DNA from: Bosea sp. F3-2
Lineage (GTDB): Bacteria; Pseudomonadota; Alphaproteobacteria; Rhizobiales; Beijerinckiaceae
DNA: 64,000 bases
Direction of reading: 5' to 3'
NCBI RefSeq assembly: GCF_008253865.1
Contig: NZ_CP042331.1
Span: forward strand, 1,922,001 to 1,986,000
Shown here: piece by piece, positions 9,980 to 19,039 of the stretch
Layout of the letters: each line of letters starts with the position of its first letter
How positions within the stretch are numbered: position 1 is the first letter of the stretch
The notes under the pieces: generated by a model
What the model was told of the DNA's origin: nothing
Databases searched by the model: none
The model's input: only the letters and a program-made list of their open reading frames with translations
Position numbers and translations under genes: made by a program

Positions 9980-11071
9980 ATGAGCCAGCTCTTCAGTCCC
10001 TACCAGCTCGGCGGCCTCACGCTCGCCAACCGCATCGTCATCGCGCCGATGTGCCAGTATTCAGCCAAGGACGGCTGCGCGACGGACTGGCACACCATCC
10101 ATCTCGGCCATCTCGCACTTTCCGGCGCGGGCCTGCTGGTCATCGAAGCGACCGCCGTCGAGCCCGACGGGCGGATCAGCCCCTTCGATGTCGGCTTGTG
10201 GTCGGACGAGACCGAAGCCGCCCTGGGCAAGGCGCTCGAAACGGCCCGCTCCTGGTCGGACATGCCGATCGCGATCCAGCTTGCCCATGCCGGCCGCAAG
10301 GCCTCGGTCGCGCAGCCCTGGAAGGGTGGTGCTCAGCTCGGCCTCGACGAGGGCGGCTGGAATGTGCATGCGCCATCGGCGGTCGGCTTCGAGAGCTATC
10401 CGCGCCCGCCGCGCGCCCTCACCCGCGATGACATCGCCCGCCTCGTCGAGGCCTTCGCGGATTCGGCGCGACGGAGCGTCCGGCTCGGGCTGGCGGCGAT
10501 CGAGCTGCACGGCGCCCATGGCTATCTGATGCATCAGTTCCTCTCGCCGCTCTCGAACAAGCGCGACGACGAGTATGGCGGCTCGCTCGAGAACCGCATG
10601 CGCTTCCCCCTTGAAGTCTACGAAGCCGTGCGCGCGGTGGTGCCGGCGGGCTTTCCGGTCGGCTTCCGCATTTCCGGCACCGACTGGGTCGAAGGCGGCT
10701 GGGATATCGAGCAGAGCATCGCCTTCTCCAAGGCGGCCAAGGCCCGCGGCATCGATTTCGTCCACGTCTCGAGCGGCGGCCTGTCCACGGCCCAAAAGAT
10801 CCCGCTCGGTCCGAGCTATCAGGTCCCGCTGGCGCGGGCCGTGAAGCAGGCGACGGGAATCCCCACGATCGCTGTCGGCCTGATCACGGAACCGGAGCAG
10901 GCCGAGGCGATCATCGGCACCGGCGAGGCCGATCTCGTCGGGTTGGCGCGCGGCATCCTCTACAATCCGCGCTGGCCCTGGCACGCAGCCGCCGAACTGG
11001 GCGCCAGCGTCAAGGCGCCGGACCAGTATCTGCGCTCGCAGCCTCGGCAGTATTCCAAGCTGTTCGCCTGA
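9980..11071 (+). CDS. NADH:flavin oxidoreductase, old yellow enzyme family (YqjM/NamA-like)
   Basis: A 363-residue FMN TIM-barrel ene-reductase starting MSQLFSPYQLGG. Class markers of the YqjM group are present: IVIAPMCQYSAKDG, DWHTIHLGHLALSGAGLL, AIQLAHAGRKAS, ELHGAHGYLMHQFLSP and SNKRDDEYGGSLENR. The Cys in PMCQYSA is the redox-tuning cysteine of this subgroup, and the H-A-G and H-G-A-H residues bind flavin and substrate. It reduces activated C=C bonds with NAD(P)H. It is a stand-alone gene divergent from the efflux marR. Confidence 0.93.
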   Translation: MSQLFSPYQLGGLTLANRIVIAPMCQYSAKDGCATDWHTIHLGHLALSGAGLLVIEATAVEPDGRISPFDVGLWSDETEAALGKALETARSWSDMPIAIQLAHAGRKASVAQPWKGGAQLGLDEGGWNVHAPSAVGFESYPRPPRALTRDDIARLVEAFADSARRSVRLGLAAIELHGAHGYLMHQFLSPLSNKRDDEYGGSLENRMRFPLEVYEAVRAVVPAGFPVGFRISGTDWVEGGWDIEQSIAFSKAAKARGIDFVHVSSGGLSTAQKIPLGPSYQVPLARAVKQATGIPTIAVGLITEPEQAEAIIGTGEADLVGLARGILYNPRWPWHAAAELGASVKAPDQYLRSQPRQYSKLFA

Positions 11072-11090
11072 GTTCGTCGTGCTGCTCCCG

Positions 11091-11195
11091 GTCATCCCGG
11101 ACGAAGCGAAGCGAAGATCCGGGATCCATGCCTGAACCTTCTTCGGAAGCGCTCCGGTATGGATCCCGGGTCTCCCTCCGGTCGCCCGGGATGAC
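11091..11195. repeat. Intergenic GTCATCCCGG palindromic repeat
   Basis: The segment opens with GTCATCCCGG (11091-11100) and closes with CCCGGGATGAC (11185-11195). Inner arms around GGGATCCAT and ATGGATCCC can pair with each other. It is of the same family as the palindromes at 4809 and 21571 and sits between two co-directional genes. Confidence 0.75.
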
Positions 11196-11240
11196 CGCGT
11201 GCGATATCAAGCTAAGTAGAATCGCGAGGAACGCCGAGAC

Positions 11241-12734
11241 ATGACCGCCTATTCCGACCTCACCGCCCATTTCGGCCGCATCGCCGCGCTTTCGAACGCC
11301 ATCGGCATCCTGCAATGGGACAACGACACCATGATGCCGAAGGGCGCCGCCGAGACGCGGGCCGAAAGCATGGCGCTGCTGCATGTCATGCGCCATGGCC
11401 TGGCAACCGACGCACGCATTGGTGATTGGCTCGCGAATGCCGAGAGCGACGGCGGTCTCGGAGCCTGGGAGAAGGCCAATCTGCGCGAGATCCGGCGCGT
11501 CTGGACAGTCGACACCGCGCTCCCCGCCGACCTCGTCGAAGCGTCGAGCAAGGCGGTCTCGGCCTGCGAGATGCGCTGGCGCCAGGCGCGGGCGGATTCC
11601 GATTTCGCCGGGCTCCTGCCCTATCTCGCCGAGGTGCTGAACCTGCAGCGCCAGATCGGCAAGGCCAAGGGCGAGAAGCTCGAGCTTTCAGCCTATGACG
11701 CCCTGCTCAACGACTATGAGCCTGGCGGCCACTCGGCCAAGATCGACGCGCTGTTCGACGATCTCGCCGCCTTCCTGCCCGGCTTCACCCAGGAGGTGAT
11801 GGCGTCGCAGGCGCGCCGGCCGGCGCTGCCAGCGCTCGAAGGCCCCTTCCCGACTGAAACGCAGCGCGCTCTCGGCCTGAGGCTGATGGCGGCGCTGGGC
11901 TACGACTTCGAGCGCGGCCGGCTCGACATCTCGACCCATCCCTTCTGCGGCGGCGCCGACAACGACGTCCGCATCACCACGCGCTATGACGAGGCCGACT
12001 TCACCAAGGCGCTGATGGGCGTCCTGCACGAAACCGGCCATGCCCTCTACGAGCAGAGCCGGCCACAAGGCTTCATGAACCAGCCGGTCGGTGCTGCACG
12101 CGGCATGAGTGTCCATGAGAGCCAATCGCTGCTGATGGAGATGCAGGCCTGCCGCTCGCGCCAGTTCCTCGCCTTCGCCGCACCGCTGATGCGGGAGAGC
12201 TTCGGTGGTACCGGGCCGGCCTGGGAAAGCGAGGCGATGTGGCGCCGCTACACCCGCGTCGAGCCGGGCTTCATCCGCGTCGATGCCGACGAGGTGACGT
12301 ATCCGGCCCATGTCATCCTGCGCTACCGGCTGGAAAAGGCGCTGATCGCCGACGAGATGCCGCTGGCCGAATTGCCAGCCGCCTGGAACGCCGGAATGAA
12401 AGCCCTGCTCGGCATCACGGTCCCGGACGACCGCGTCGGCTGCCTGCAGGATATCCACTGGCCGTCGGGCGGCTGGGGCTATTTCCCGACCTACACGCTC
12501 GGCGCCATGACCGCCGCCCAGATCTTCGACGCCGCCTGCCGGGCCGAGCCCGCCATCCTGCCCGGCATCGCCAAGGGCGATTTCAGCCCGTTGGTCGGCT
12601 GGCTGCGCGCCAACATCCACGGCAAGGGCTCGCTGCTCTCGACCGACGACCTGCTCACCGAGGCGACCGGCCGGCCGCTCGACGCCTCCGTCTTCAAGGC
12701 GCATCTGCGCCGCCGCTATGTAGAGGAGATCTGA
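11241..12734 (+). CDS. Carboxypeptidase M32 (thermostable carboxypeptidase family)
   Basis: A 497-residue zinc metallocarboxypeptidase of family M32 (CPTaq type), normal length. The zinc site HETGH is at residues 263-267, and the third ligand is expected in the downstream MSVHESQSLLMEMQ helix. Other family blocks are ILQWDNDTMMPKGAAETRA near the N-terminus, DVRITTRYDEADF just before the zinc motif, and DEVTYPAHVILRYRLE. It removes C-terminal residues from peptides in the cytoplasm. Confidence 0.95.
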   Translation: MTAYSDLTAHFGRIAALSNAIGILQWDNDTMMPKGAAETRAESMALLHVMRHGLATDARIGDWLANAESDGGLGAWEKANLREIRRVWTVDTALPADLVEASSKAVSACEMRWRQARADSDFAGLLPYLAEVLNLQRQIGKAKGEKLELSAYDALLNDYEPGGHSAKIDALFDDLAAFLPGFTQEVMASQARRPALPALEGPFPTETQRALGLRLMAALGYDFERGRLDISTHPFCGGADNDVRITTRYDEADFTKALMGVLHETGHALYEQSRPQGFMNQPVGAARGMSVHESQSLLMEMQACRSRQFLAFAAPLMRESFGGTGPAWESEAMWRRYTRVEPGFIRVDADEVTYPAHVILRYRLEKALIADEMPLAELPAAWNAGMKALLGITVPDDRVGCLQDIHWPSGGWGYFPTYTLGAMTAAQIFDAACRAEPAILPGIAKGDFSPLVGWLRANIHGKGSLLSTDDLLTEATGRPLDASVFKAHLRRRYVEEI

Positions 12735-12737
12735 ATC

Positions 12738-13370
12738 GTGCTCGATGGCATCAACCTACCCGTCATCCTCGGCGCGGCCTTCGTCGCCAGCGCGAGCCCG
12801 GGCCCGGCGACGCTGGCGATCGCCGGCACCTCGATGCAGCAGGGACGGCGCTACGGGCTGGCGCTGGCGGCGGGCGTGATGACCGGCTCATTGATCTGGT
12901 CGATCGCCGCCTCGCTCGGCCTCGGCGCAATCATGCTCGCCAATGTCTGGGCCTTCGAGCTGCTGCGCTATCTCGGCGCCGGCTATCTGCTGTTCCTGGC
13001 GTTCAAATCGGCTCGCTCGGCGCTGAAACCGGCAGGGGCGCCCGCAAACATCGCGCTCTCATCCTCGCTCCGTCGCGCCTATTCGAAGGGGCTCGCCCTG
13101 CATCTGACCAACCCGAAGGCGATCCTGTTCTTCGGCTCGCTCTATGCCATCGCGATCCCTGCCGGCAGCTCGTTGGTTTCGCTGGCGACGGTCATCGCAG
13201 CGGTCGGCCTGCAGAGCGCCATCATCTTCAACGGCTACGCGCTGCTGTTCTCGCATGCGGGCGTCACGCGCGGCTATGTGCGCCTCAAGCGCTGGTTCGA
13301 GGGCGCCTTCGCGCTGGCCTTCGGCGCGGCCGGCATCAAGGTCCTGCTGGCCGGATCGGCGAGCCGATGA
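12738..13370 (+). CDS. LysE family amino-acid exporter
   Basis: A 210-residue LysE/RhtB-family transporter with five to six membrane helices. It shows the family signature ASASPGPATLAIAGTSMQQG in the first helix and KGLALHLTNPKAILFFGSL in the middle. The start is a GTG three bases after the carboxypeptidase stop, so the two are probably co-transcribed. Together they could release peptide-derived amino acids and export the excess, but the substrate is not evident. Confidence 0.9.
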   Translation: MLDGINLPVILGAAFVASASPGPATLAIAGTSMQQGRRYGLALAAGVMTGSLIWSIAASLGLGAIMLANVWAFELLRYLGAGYLLFLAFKSARSALKPAGAPANIALSSSLRRAYSKGLALHLTNPKAILFFGSLYAIAIPAGSSLVSLATVIAAVGLQSAIIFNGYALLFSHAGVTRGYVRLKRWFEGAFALAFGAAGIKVLLAGSASR

Positions 13371-13389
13371 ACGATTGACGCGGAAAGCA

Positions 13390-13415
13390 AAAGGCCGCCC
13401 TTCCGGGTGGCCTTT
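13390..13415. terminator. Bidirectional hairpin terminator
   Basis: AAAGGCCGCCC pairs with GGGTGGCCTTT around a TTCC loop (one G-T mismatch), with A-rich sequence on the left and T-rich on the right. It lies between the convergent lysE-family gene and the substrate-binding-protein gene and can serve both. Confidence 0.75.
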
Positions 13416-13434
13416 CGCTCCGTTGAAACAAGCC

Positions 13435-14487
13435 TTACCGCTCGATCATCTTGTTCCAGCGGCTGTTCCATTCCGGGCGCTTGGCGTTGATCGCGTCCCA
13501 GTCAAGCACCACCGCCGTCTTCATGTTGGCGTGGAAGGCCTCGAGCTTCTTCTCGGCTTCGCCCGTCTCGGCCTTGGCCTTGGGGTTCGAGGGCACGACG
13601 TTGCCGGCGGCCAGCGCCTTCGACTGCGCCTCGGGCGAGAGCAGATAGGTGGCGAGCTTCTGCGCCAGCTCCTGCTCCGAGTTGTTGGCGATGACGCATT
13701 GCGCGACCATCAGCACCACCGAGCCTTCCTTCGGCTGGGCGTATTCGACCGGGATGCCCTTCTCCTTGAGCGTCGCGACGGCGGTCGGCGTCAGCGGGAA
13801 GATCGCGGCCTCGCCCGTCTGGACCATCTCGGAGATCTTGGCCGAGTTCGGGATGAACTCGAGCACGTTCTTGCCGATGGTATCGCGGAACTTGCCGAAG
13901 CCCGGCTCGACATTGGCCTCGGTGCCGCCCTGGATGCGGTTGAACATCAGGAAGGCATGCAGGCCGAAGGAGGAGGCCGAGGCCGACTGGAAGACGACCT
14001 TGTCCTTGAACTTGGGATCGGCGAGATCCATCCAGGAGGTCGGCGCCGCCCAGCCCTTCTCGTCGAACATCTTCTTGTTATAGGCGAGGCCGGTCATGCC
14101 CATGTCGATGCCGACGGCCATGTCGTCCTTCATGCGGGCGCCCTTGTCGACCTGGCCGAGCTCGGGGCTTTCCTTCAGCTTCTCGCAGAGGCCGGCGCCG
14201 ATGGCACGGACCATCACACCGTCATCGAGGAACATGATGTGCATCTGCGGCTTGTCCTTGGCCGCGGTCGCCTTGGCGAGGATGTCCGAGGAGGTGCCGG
14301 GCACCACCACGATCTTGACGTTGTTGGCCTTCTCGAACTCCGGGAAGACCGCCTGGGTGAAGGTGCGCTCGAAATTGCCGCCGTTCATGCCGACATAGAG
14401 CGTCTTGGTCTGGGCGAAGGCGCTGCCGGCAGCGGTCAGCGCAAGCGCGGCGACGGTGCCGGCCAAGGCGGTGCGACGAGTGATCAT
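13435..14487 (-). CDS. ABC transporter substrate-binding protein (polyamine/opine type)
   Basis: A 350-residue periplasmic binding protein with an N-terminal export signal, MITRRTALAGTVAALALTAA ending near AQT. It belongs to the PotD/iron-type extracellular solute-binding group (cluster 1 fold), e.g. FEKANNVKIVVVPGTSSDIL and YAQPKEGSVVLMV. It is the last gene of the ABC/oxidase operon and its start overlaps the previous stop by four bases. It should deliver the substrate to the permeases at 17379-19039. The ligand is probably a small amine, amino acid or opine. Confidence 0.9.
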   Translation of the reverse strand: MITRRTALAGTVAALALTAAGSAFAQTKTLYVGMNGGNFERTFTQAVFPEFEKANNVKIVVVPGTSSDILAKATAAKDKPQMHIMFLDDGVMVRAIGAGLCEKLKESPELGQVDKGARMKDDMAVGIDMGMTGLAYNKKMFDEKGWAAPTSWMDLADPKFKDKVVFQSASASSFGLHAFLMFNRIQGGTEANVEPGFGKFRDTIGKNVLEFIPNSAKISEMVQTGEAAIFPLTPTAVATLKEKGIPVEYAQPKEGSVVLMVAQCVIANNSEQELAQKLATYLLSPEAQSKALAAGNVVPSNPKAKAETGEAEKKLEAFHANMKTAVVLDWDAINAKRPEWNSRWNKMIER

Positions 14488-15686
14488 GAGTGGGCTCCCC
14501 TGCTTTGCGGCTCTGACTGCGAACGCGCATCCGAGCCGTGGCTGATGCGGTCCTGACCCGCCGGCCCGGAAGGCTGGCTGAAACGGGCGATGGAAAAGGC
14601 TTCGATCGGCGTAGAGGTGCGGCCGTCGCGGGCGAGCTCGGCCAGCACCTCGCCAACGCCGGGCGCGATCTGGAAGCCGGCACCGGTGAAGCCGAAGGCG
14701 TGGATCAGGCCGGGCGTGGTGCCGCTGAAGCCAATCACCGGGTTCCTGTCCGGCATCGACGCCTCGGTGCCCGACCAGAAGCGGATCGCCTGGGCATGGC
14801 GCAGCGCCGGAAAGACCTCGGCCGTGCGGTTCATGATCGCGAGCGCGCCCTCGCCGCGCGGACGTGAGAAATCAGGATCTTCCAGCGGCAGGCCACGCTC
14901 GCCGCCGACGACGCAATTGCCGCGCTCAACCTGGCGGGCATAGATGCCGCCGCCCTCCATGCCGATATTGACGGTCATCACCGACGGCAGCGGCTCGGTG
15001 ACGATCATCGAGGGGTAGATGCGCGAGAGCGGCACCGGTTCGCCGAAATCCGCAGCGAAGCGGTCTGCCCAAGCGCCGGCGCTGTTGATGACGATGCGGG
15101 CCTTCAGGCTGACGCCCTCTCCAGCCTCAAGCGCGAAGCCCTCGCCGTTGCGCGCGATGCCGGTGACCGGCGTGTTCTCCAGCACATGCACGCCGGCGCG
15201 CCGGGCGGCGCTGGCGAAGCCGGCCGAGACGAGACGCGGATTGGCATGGCCGTCTCCGGCACAGAGGGAGGCGCCGAGGATGCTGCCGTCGATCCAGGGA
15301 AAGCGCTCGCGCAGGCCGTTATGGCCGATGAGTTCGAGGCCGAGCCCCTGATCGGCGACCTCGGCGGCGTATGCTTCAAGCACCGCCATGTCGTCCTCGC
15401 TGCGGGCGAGCTTGAGATGGCCGGAGCGCAGGAACTCACCGTCGATGCCGATCAGTTCCTTGAGACGCGGCCAGACGGCGTGAGCACGTTGCGACAGCGG
15501 CAGCTGCTCGCGCGGGCGACCCTGCCGGCGCACGCCGCCATAGTTCACGCCGCTCGCCTGGGCGCCGCAGAAGCCCTTGTCGAGCAGCGCGACGCTGAAG
15601 CCCATGTTGCGCAGGGCCAGCGCTGCCGAGGAGCCGACCAGCCCCCCGCCGACAATGGCGACATCGATGTCGAGATGCCGGCTCAT
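14484..15686 (-). CDS. FAD-dependent oxidoreductase, DadA/opine oxidase subunit B type
   Basis: A 400-residue DAO-superfamily flavoprotein starting MSRHLDIDVAIVGGGLVGSS, with the FAD-binding GGGLVG motif at the N-terminus. Later it has SGVNYGGVRRQGRPREQLPL, and a C-terminal IHAFGFTGAGFQIAPGVGEV that completes the FAD site. It is the catalytic beta-type subunit of three-component opine oxidases/D-hydroxyproline dehydrogenases, which oxidise secondary amines. Its ATG overlaps the preceding gene's stop (15683-15686). The open frame continues upstream in the wrong gene, so the start is set here. Confidence 0.9.
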   Translation of the reverse strand: MSRHLDIDVAIVGGGLVGSSAALALRNMGFSVALLDKGFCGAQASGVNYGGVRRQGRPREQLPLSQRAHAVWPRLKELIGIDGEFLRSGHLKLARSEDDMAVLEAYAAEVADQGLGLELIGHNGLRERFPWIDGSILGASLCAGDGHANPRLVSAGFASAARRAGVHVLENTPVTGIARNGEGFALEAGEGVSLKARIVINSAGAWADRFAADFGEPVPLSRIYPSMIVTEPLPSVMTVNIGMEGGGIYARQVERGNCVVGGERGLPLEDPDFSRPRGEGALAIMNRTAEVFPALRHAQAIRFWSGTEASMPDRNPVIGFSGTTPGLIHAFGFTGAGFQIAPGVGEVLAELARDGRTSTPIEAFSIARFSQPSGPAGQDRISHGSDARSQSEPQSRGAHS

Positions 15687-17071
15687 TCTGCCACCTCCGG
15701 CAGATCCGCCGCCAGTTGCAGGGCCAGAGGGATCGGCTTCACCGGCGCCTGCGCCCTCAGCCGGCCGACGGCATCGATCGGCTTGCCCGTCGCGGCGGCA
15801 AGCACCTCGGCTGAGGCGGCAGCGCACATCCGCCCCTGGCAGCGCCCCATCCCGACACGGCTCACAGCCTTCAGCCGGTTGATCTCGCCGATATCGAAAC
15901 GGTTCGCGGCTTCGCGCACGGCACCGGCCGTGATCTCCTCGCAGCGACAGAGCGTCGTGGCGTCGTCGATCGCCGCCGCCCAATGGGCTGGGAACGGAAA
16001 GGCGGCTTCGAGCACGTCGCGCAGCCGGCCGATGCGGGCAAGTTCAGCCTCGAGCGCCATAGCGCGCTCCTTGTCAAAAGCCACACCGCGATCCTCCAGA
16101 AGCGCCAGTGCGGCCCGCTCACCTGCACGCTCGGCAGCGTCCGCTCCGGCAATGCCGGCGCCGTCACCGGCAAGGTAGACGCCCGGAACCGAGGCCCGAC
16201 CGGCAGCATCGCGTATCGGCAGCCAGGCGCGGTCGCGCTCGTTGAAGCGGAAAGCGCAGCCAGCGAGATCGGCAAGCTGCGTCTCGGAGCGCAGAGCGAG
16301 GCCGTAGCCGACGCCGTCACAGGCAAGGCGCCGCTTGCGGCCGCCCTCGCGCCACGCGATGCCGGAGACCCTGCCCTCGCCTTCGATGCGCAAGCCCTCG
16401 ATGCCCGTGCGGATGGCGACGCCGCGCAGGCGAAGTTCGGCGGCGAAACGCATCCCGCGCAGGACGATGCCGGCGTCGAGCGGCAGGGCCTTGAACAGGT
16501 TGAGCTTGACCGACGCGGGGGCGGTGTCGAGCACCGCCGCGACCTCCACCCCCGCCTTCATGTATTGCCAGGCGACGAGGTAGAGCAGCGGGCCGGAGCC
16601 GGCGAAGACGACACGGCTACCAATCGCGCAGCCCTGGGCCTTGAGCGCGATCTGAGAACCGCCGAGCGTGAAGACGCCGGGCAACGTCCAGCCGAGGATC
16701 GGGAGGACACGGTCGGTCGCACCGGTGGCAAGGACAAGCCCGTCATAAGCGACCCGGCGTGTCGTCCCGGTGACCGCAACGTCGGCCATGCCGTCGCGCA
16801 GGTTCCAGAGCAGCGCCTGCGGCCAGTAGTCGACGCGGCCGTCGAGCGCGGCGAAGGCGGCGTGGAGCCGCTCGGCCTTGCCCGCTTCGGAGCCGTAGAG
16901 GTCCTTGGTCGAGCGGCCATCCTGCACAAGACGCTGGCGGTAGATCTGACCGCCGCAGGCCGGCGCCTCGTCCACCACCAGCGGCCGCAGCCCGGCGGCG
17001 ACGAACGCTTCGGCGGCGCGGATGCCGGCTGGCCCGGCGCCGACGATCAACGGTTGCGGACGCGCGCTCAT
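15683..17071 (-). CDS. NAD(P)/FAD-dependent oxidoreductase with BFD-like [2Fe-2S] domain (opine oxidase subunit A type)
   Basis: A 462-residue flavoprotein starting MSARPQPLIVGAGPAGIRAA. It has a pyridine-nucleotide-disulfide-type FAD fold, a second dinucleotide motif (VVFAGSGPLL near residue 155) and VYLAGDGAGIAGADAAERAG. The C-terminus holds a BFD-type cysteine set, LCRCEEITAG followed by CQGRMC. This matches OoxA/HcnB-type alpha subunits of heterotrimeric amine oxidases. Four-base overlaps on both sides tie it to its partners. Confidence 0.9.
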   Translation of the reverse strand: MSARPQPLIVGAGPAGIRAAEAFVAAGLRPLVVDEAPACGGQIYRQRLVQDGRSTKDLYGSEAGKAERLHAAFAALDGRVDYWPQALLWNLRDGMADVAVTGTTRRVAYDGLVLATGATDRVLPILGWTLPGVFTLGGSQIALKAQGCAIGSRVVFAGSGPLLYLVAWQYMKAGVEVAAVLDTAPASVKLNLFKALPLDAGIVLRGMRFAAELRLRGVAIRTGIEGLRIEGEGRVSGIAWREGGRKRRLACDGVGYGLALRSETQLADLAGCAFRFNERDRAWLPIRDAAGRASVPGVYLAGDGAGIAGADAAERAGERAALALLEDRGVAFDKERAMALEAELARIGRLRDVLEAAFPFPAHWAAAIDDATTLCRCEEITAGAVREAANRFDIGEINRLKAVSRVGMGRCQGRMCAAASAEVLAAATGKPIDAVGRLRAQAPVKPIPLALQLAADLPEVAE

Positions 17072-17382
17072 GCCGTCCTCCCGACGCCGGTTACGATCCG
17101 CATGCCGGGCTGCAACGGCGTCGTGCAGGCGCGCAGGCGCTCGCCCGTCTCGGTCGCGACCCAGCAATCCTGGCAAGCTCCCATCTGGCAGAAGCCCGCG
17201 CGCGGCTCACCGGTGAATTCGGTGCGCCGCAGGCTGTCGGCGCGATTCAGGATCGCGCTCAGCAGGGTGTCGCCGGCCCGGCCCTCGCAGGGCTCGCCAT
17301 CAAGGGTGAAGGCGATGGCGGCGTGGTCCTTGCGGGCGATGCGATGGAGCAGCGGCTTCTGGTTCGACGACATGGCGATCAC
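17068..17382 (-). CDS. (2Fe-2S)-binding small subunit of the amine oxidase (OoxC/HcnA-like)
   Basis: A 104-residue ferredoxin-like protein. FTLDGEPCEGRAGDTLLSAI is the beginning of a beta-grasp [2Fe-2S] domain and the cysteine cluster is FCQMGACQDCWV. It matches the gamma subunit of opine oxidase, HCN synthase and D-hydroxyproline dehydrogenase complexes. The start may be the GTG at 17382, overlapping the upstream permease stop (GTGA), or the ATG at 17373 (MSSNQKPLL); I kept the overlap start because every other junction in this operon uses it. Confidence 0.85.
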   Translation of the reverse strand: MIAMSSNQKPLLHRIARKDHAAIAFTLDGEPCEGRAGDTLLSAILNRADSLRRTEFTGEPRAGFCQMGACQDCWVATETGERLRACTTPLQPGMRIVTGVGRTA

Positions 17383-18173
17383 TTCTGGCCGACGAGGATC
17401 TTGTCGAGGCCGAAGGCGCGGTCGAGCACCAGCATGGCGCCGGCCGTCAGCGCGATCATCAGGGCCGAGACCGCCGCCATCATCGGGTCGATCGACTCGG
17501 TCGCATACATGTACATGCGCACCGGCAGCGTGACCGTCTGCGGCGAGGTGACGAAGATCGACATGGTCAGCTCGTCAAAGCTGTTGATGAAGGCGAGCAG
17601 CCAGCCGCCGGTGATGCCGGGCAGGATCATCGGCGCGGTAATGCGGCGGAACACCGTCCAGTGCGAGGCGCCGAGCGTCATCGCGGCCTGCTCGGCGCTG
17701 CGGTCCATGCCCGAAAGCGCCGCCATGACGAGGCGCATCACATAGGGCGTGACCACGATGACATGGGTAACAACCAGCCAGGCGAAAGAGCCGGTCGCGC
17801 CGATCAGGGCGAAGAGGCGCAGGAAGGCGACGCCCAGCACCAGATGCGGGATGATCAGCGGCGAAAGGAAAAGCCCGTTCAGCGCATCGCGGCCGGGGAA
17901 ATCGTGGCGGTCGATGGCGAGCGCCGCCGGCACGGCCAGCACCACGGAGAGCGTCGCAGCCAGCGTCGCCAGCCACAGGCTGTTGTGGAAGGACGGCACG
18001 AAATCAGGATGGGCGAAGATCGCCTGGAACCAGCGCAGCGAGAAGCTGGTCGTCGGGATGGAGAGCGTGTTCTCCGGCGTGAAGGCGACGAGGCAGACTA
18101 CGACCAGCGGCGCCAGCACGAAGGCGACGACGAGGCCGTGGAAGAAGAGCGCGACAGGTCCGTTGCGATGCAT
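17379..18173 (-). CDS. ABC transporter permease (PotC type)
   Basis: A 264-residue inner-membrane permease with six predicted helices. The cytoplasmic EAA loop is EQAAMTLGASHWTVFRRITA. VVTPYVMRLVMAAL and the C-terminal region also match PotC/YdcV. It pairs with the PotB-type permease encoded just upstream (11-base gap) and with the ATPase at 19036. Confidence 0.92.
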   Translation of the reverse strand: MHRNGPVALFFHGLVVAFVLAPLVVVCLVAFTPENTLSIPTTSFSLRWFQAIFAHPDFVPSFHNSLWLATLAATLSVVLAVPAALAIDRHDFPGRDALNGLFLSPLIIPHLVLGVAFLRLFALIGATGSFAWLVVTHVIVVTPYVMRLVMAALSGMDRSAEQAAMTLGASHWTVFRRITAPMILPGITGGWLLAFINSFDELTMSIFVTSPQTVTLPVRMYMYATESIDPMMAAVSALMIALTAGAMLVLDRAFGLDKILVGQK

Positions 18174-18184
18174 GGCGCGCGCCT

Positions 18185-19039
18185 TCAGCCCAGAGCCCGG
18201 CGGGCGCGCGTCTCGACGAGACGGTTGTAGCCCAGCATGATGATGAGGTTGGCGACGAGGACGATGATCGCGATCGTGGCGCCGAGCGGCCAGTTCAGCT
18301 CGGCCATGTACTCGTCATAGACGAGCGTCGCCGCCATCTTGAGGCGTCGGCCGCCGAGCAGGCCAGGAATGGCGAAGGCGCTGGCCGAAAGGCCGAAGAC
18401 GATCAGGCTGCCGGAGAGCATGCCGAGCGAGACCTGCGGCAGCACGATCCGGCGCAGTGCCGTGAAGCGCGAGGCGCCGAGGCTCCAGGCCGCGGCCTCG
18501 ACCATCGGGTCGAGCTTCTGCAGGGCCGTCCAGACCGGGATGACCATGAAAGGCAGCATGACGTGGACGAGCGCGATCACGATCGCGGTCTCGGTGTAGA
18601 GCAGCCGGACCGGGCTCAGGCCCAGAGCCTGCAGCGCCTGGTTGAGCAGGCCGGCGGAGCCGAGCAGCATGCTCCAGCCGAAGGCGCGCACCACCACCGA
18701 GACGAGCAGCGGGCCGATGATGACGAGCAGGAAGATCGAGCGCCAGGGATCGCCCATGCGCGCCAGAACATAGGCTTCGGGCGCACCGATCAGGGCGCAG
18801 ATCAGCGTGGTCAGCGCGGCGAGCCGCAGCGTGCGCCAGAAGATGGTGAGATAGTAGTCGTCCGAGACGACCGTCAGATAATGCTTGAGGGTGAAGCTGT
18901 TCTGGATGCCCGAATTGTGGTCGTAAGCATGGAAGGACAGGATCACCGTCAGGATGAGCGGCAGGACCACGAGACCGAGAAAAAGCAGCGTCGCTGGCGA
19001 GACCAGCAGCCAGGGCGTCAGCGTGCGCTGCCCGCTCAT
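18185..19039 (-). CDS. ABC transporter permease (PotB type)
   Basis: A 284-residue permease with an N-terminal helix (LLVSPATLLFLGLVVLPLIL) and an EAA loop VEAAAWSLGASRFTALRRIV. It matches PotB/YdcU. Its ATG overlaps the ATPase stop by four bases. It forms the membrane channel with the PotC-type partner. Confidence 0.92.
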   Translation of the reverse strand: MSGQRTLTPWLLVSPATLLFLGLVVLPLILTVILSFHAYDHNSGIQNSFTLKHYLTVVSDDYYLTIFWRTLRLAALTTLICALIGAPEAYVLARMGDPWRSIFLLVIIGPLLVSVVVRAFGWSMLLGSAGLLNQALQALGLSPVRLLYTETAIVIALVHVMLPFMVIPVWTALQKLDPMVEAAAWSLGASRFTALRRIVLPQVSLGMLSGSLIVFGLSASAFAIPGLLGGRRLKMAATLVYDEYMAELNWPLGATIAIIVLVANLIIMLGYNRLVETRARRALG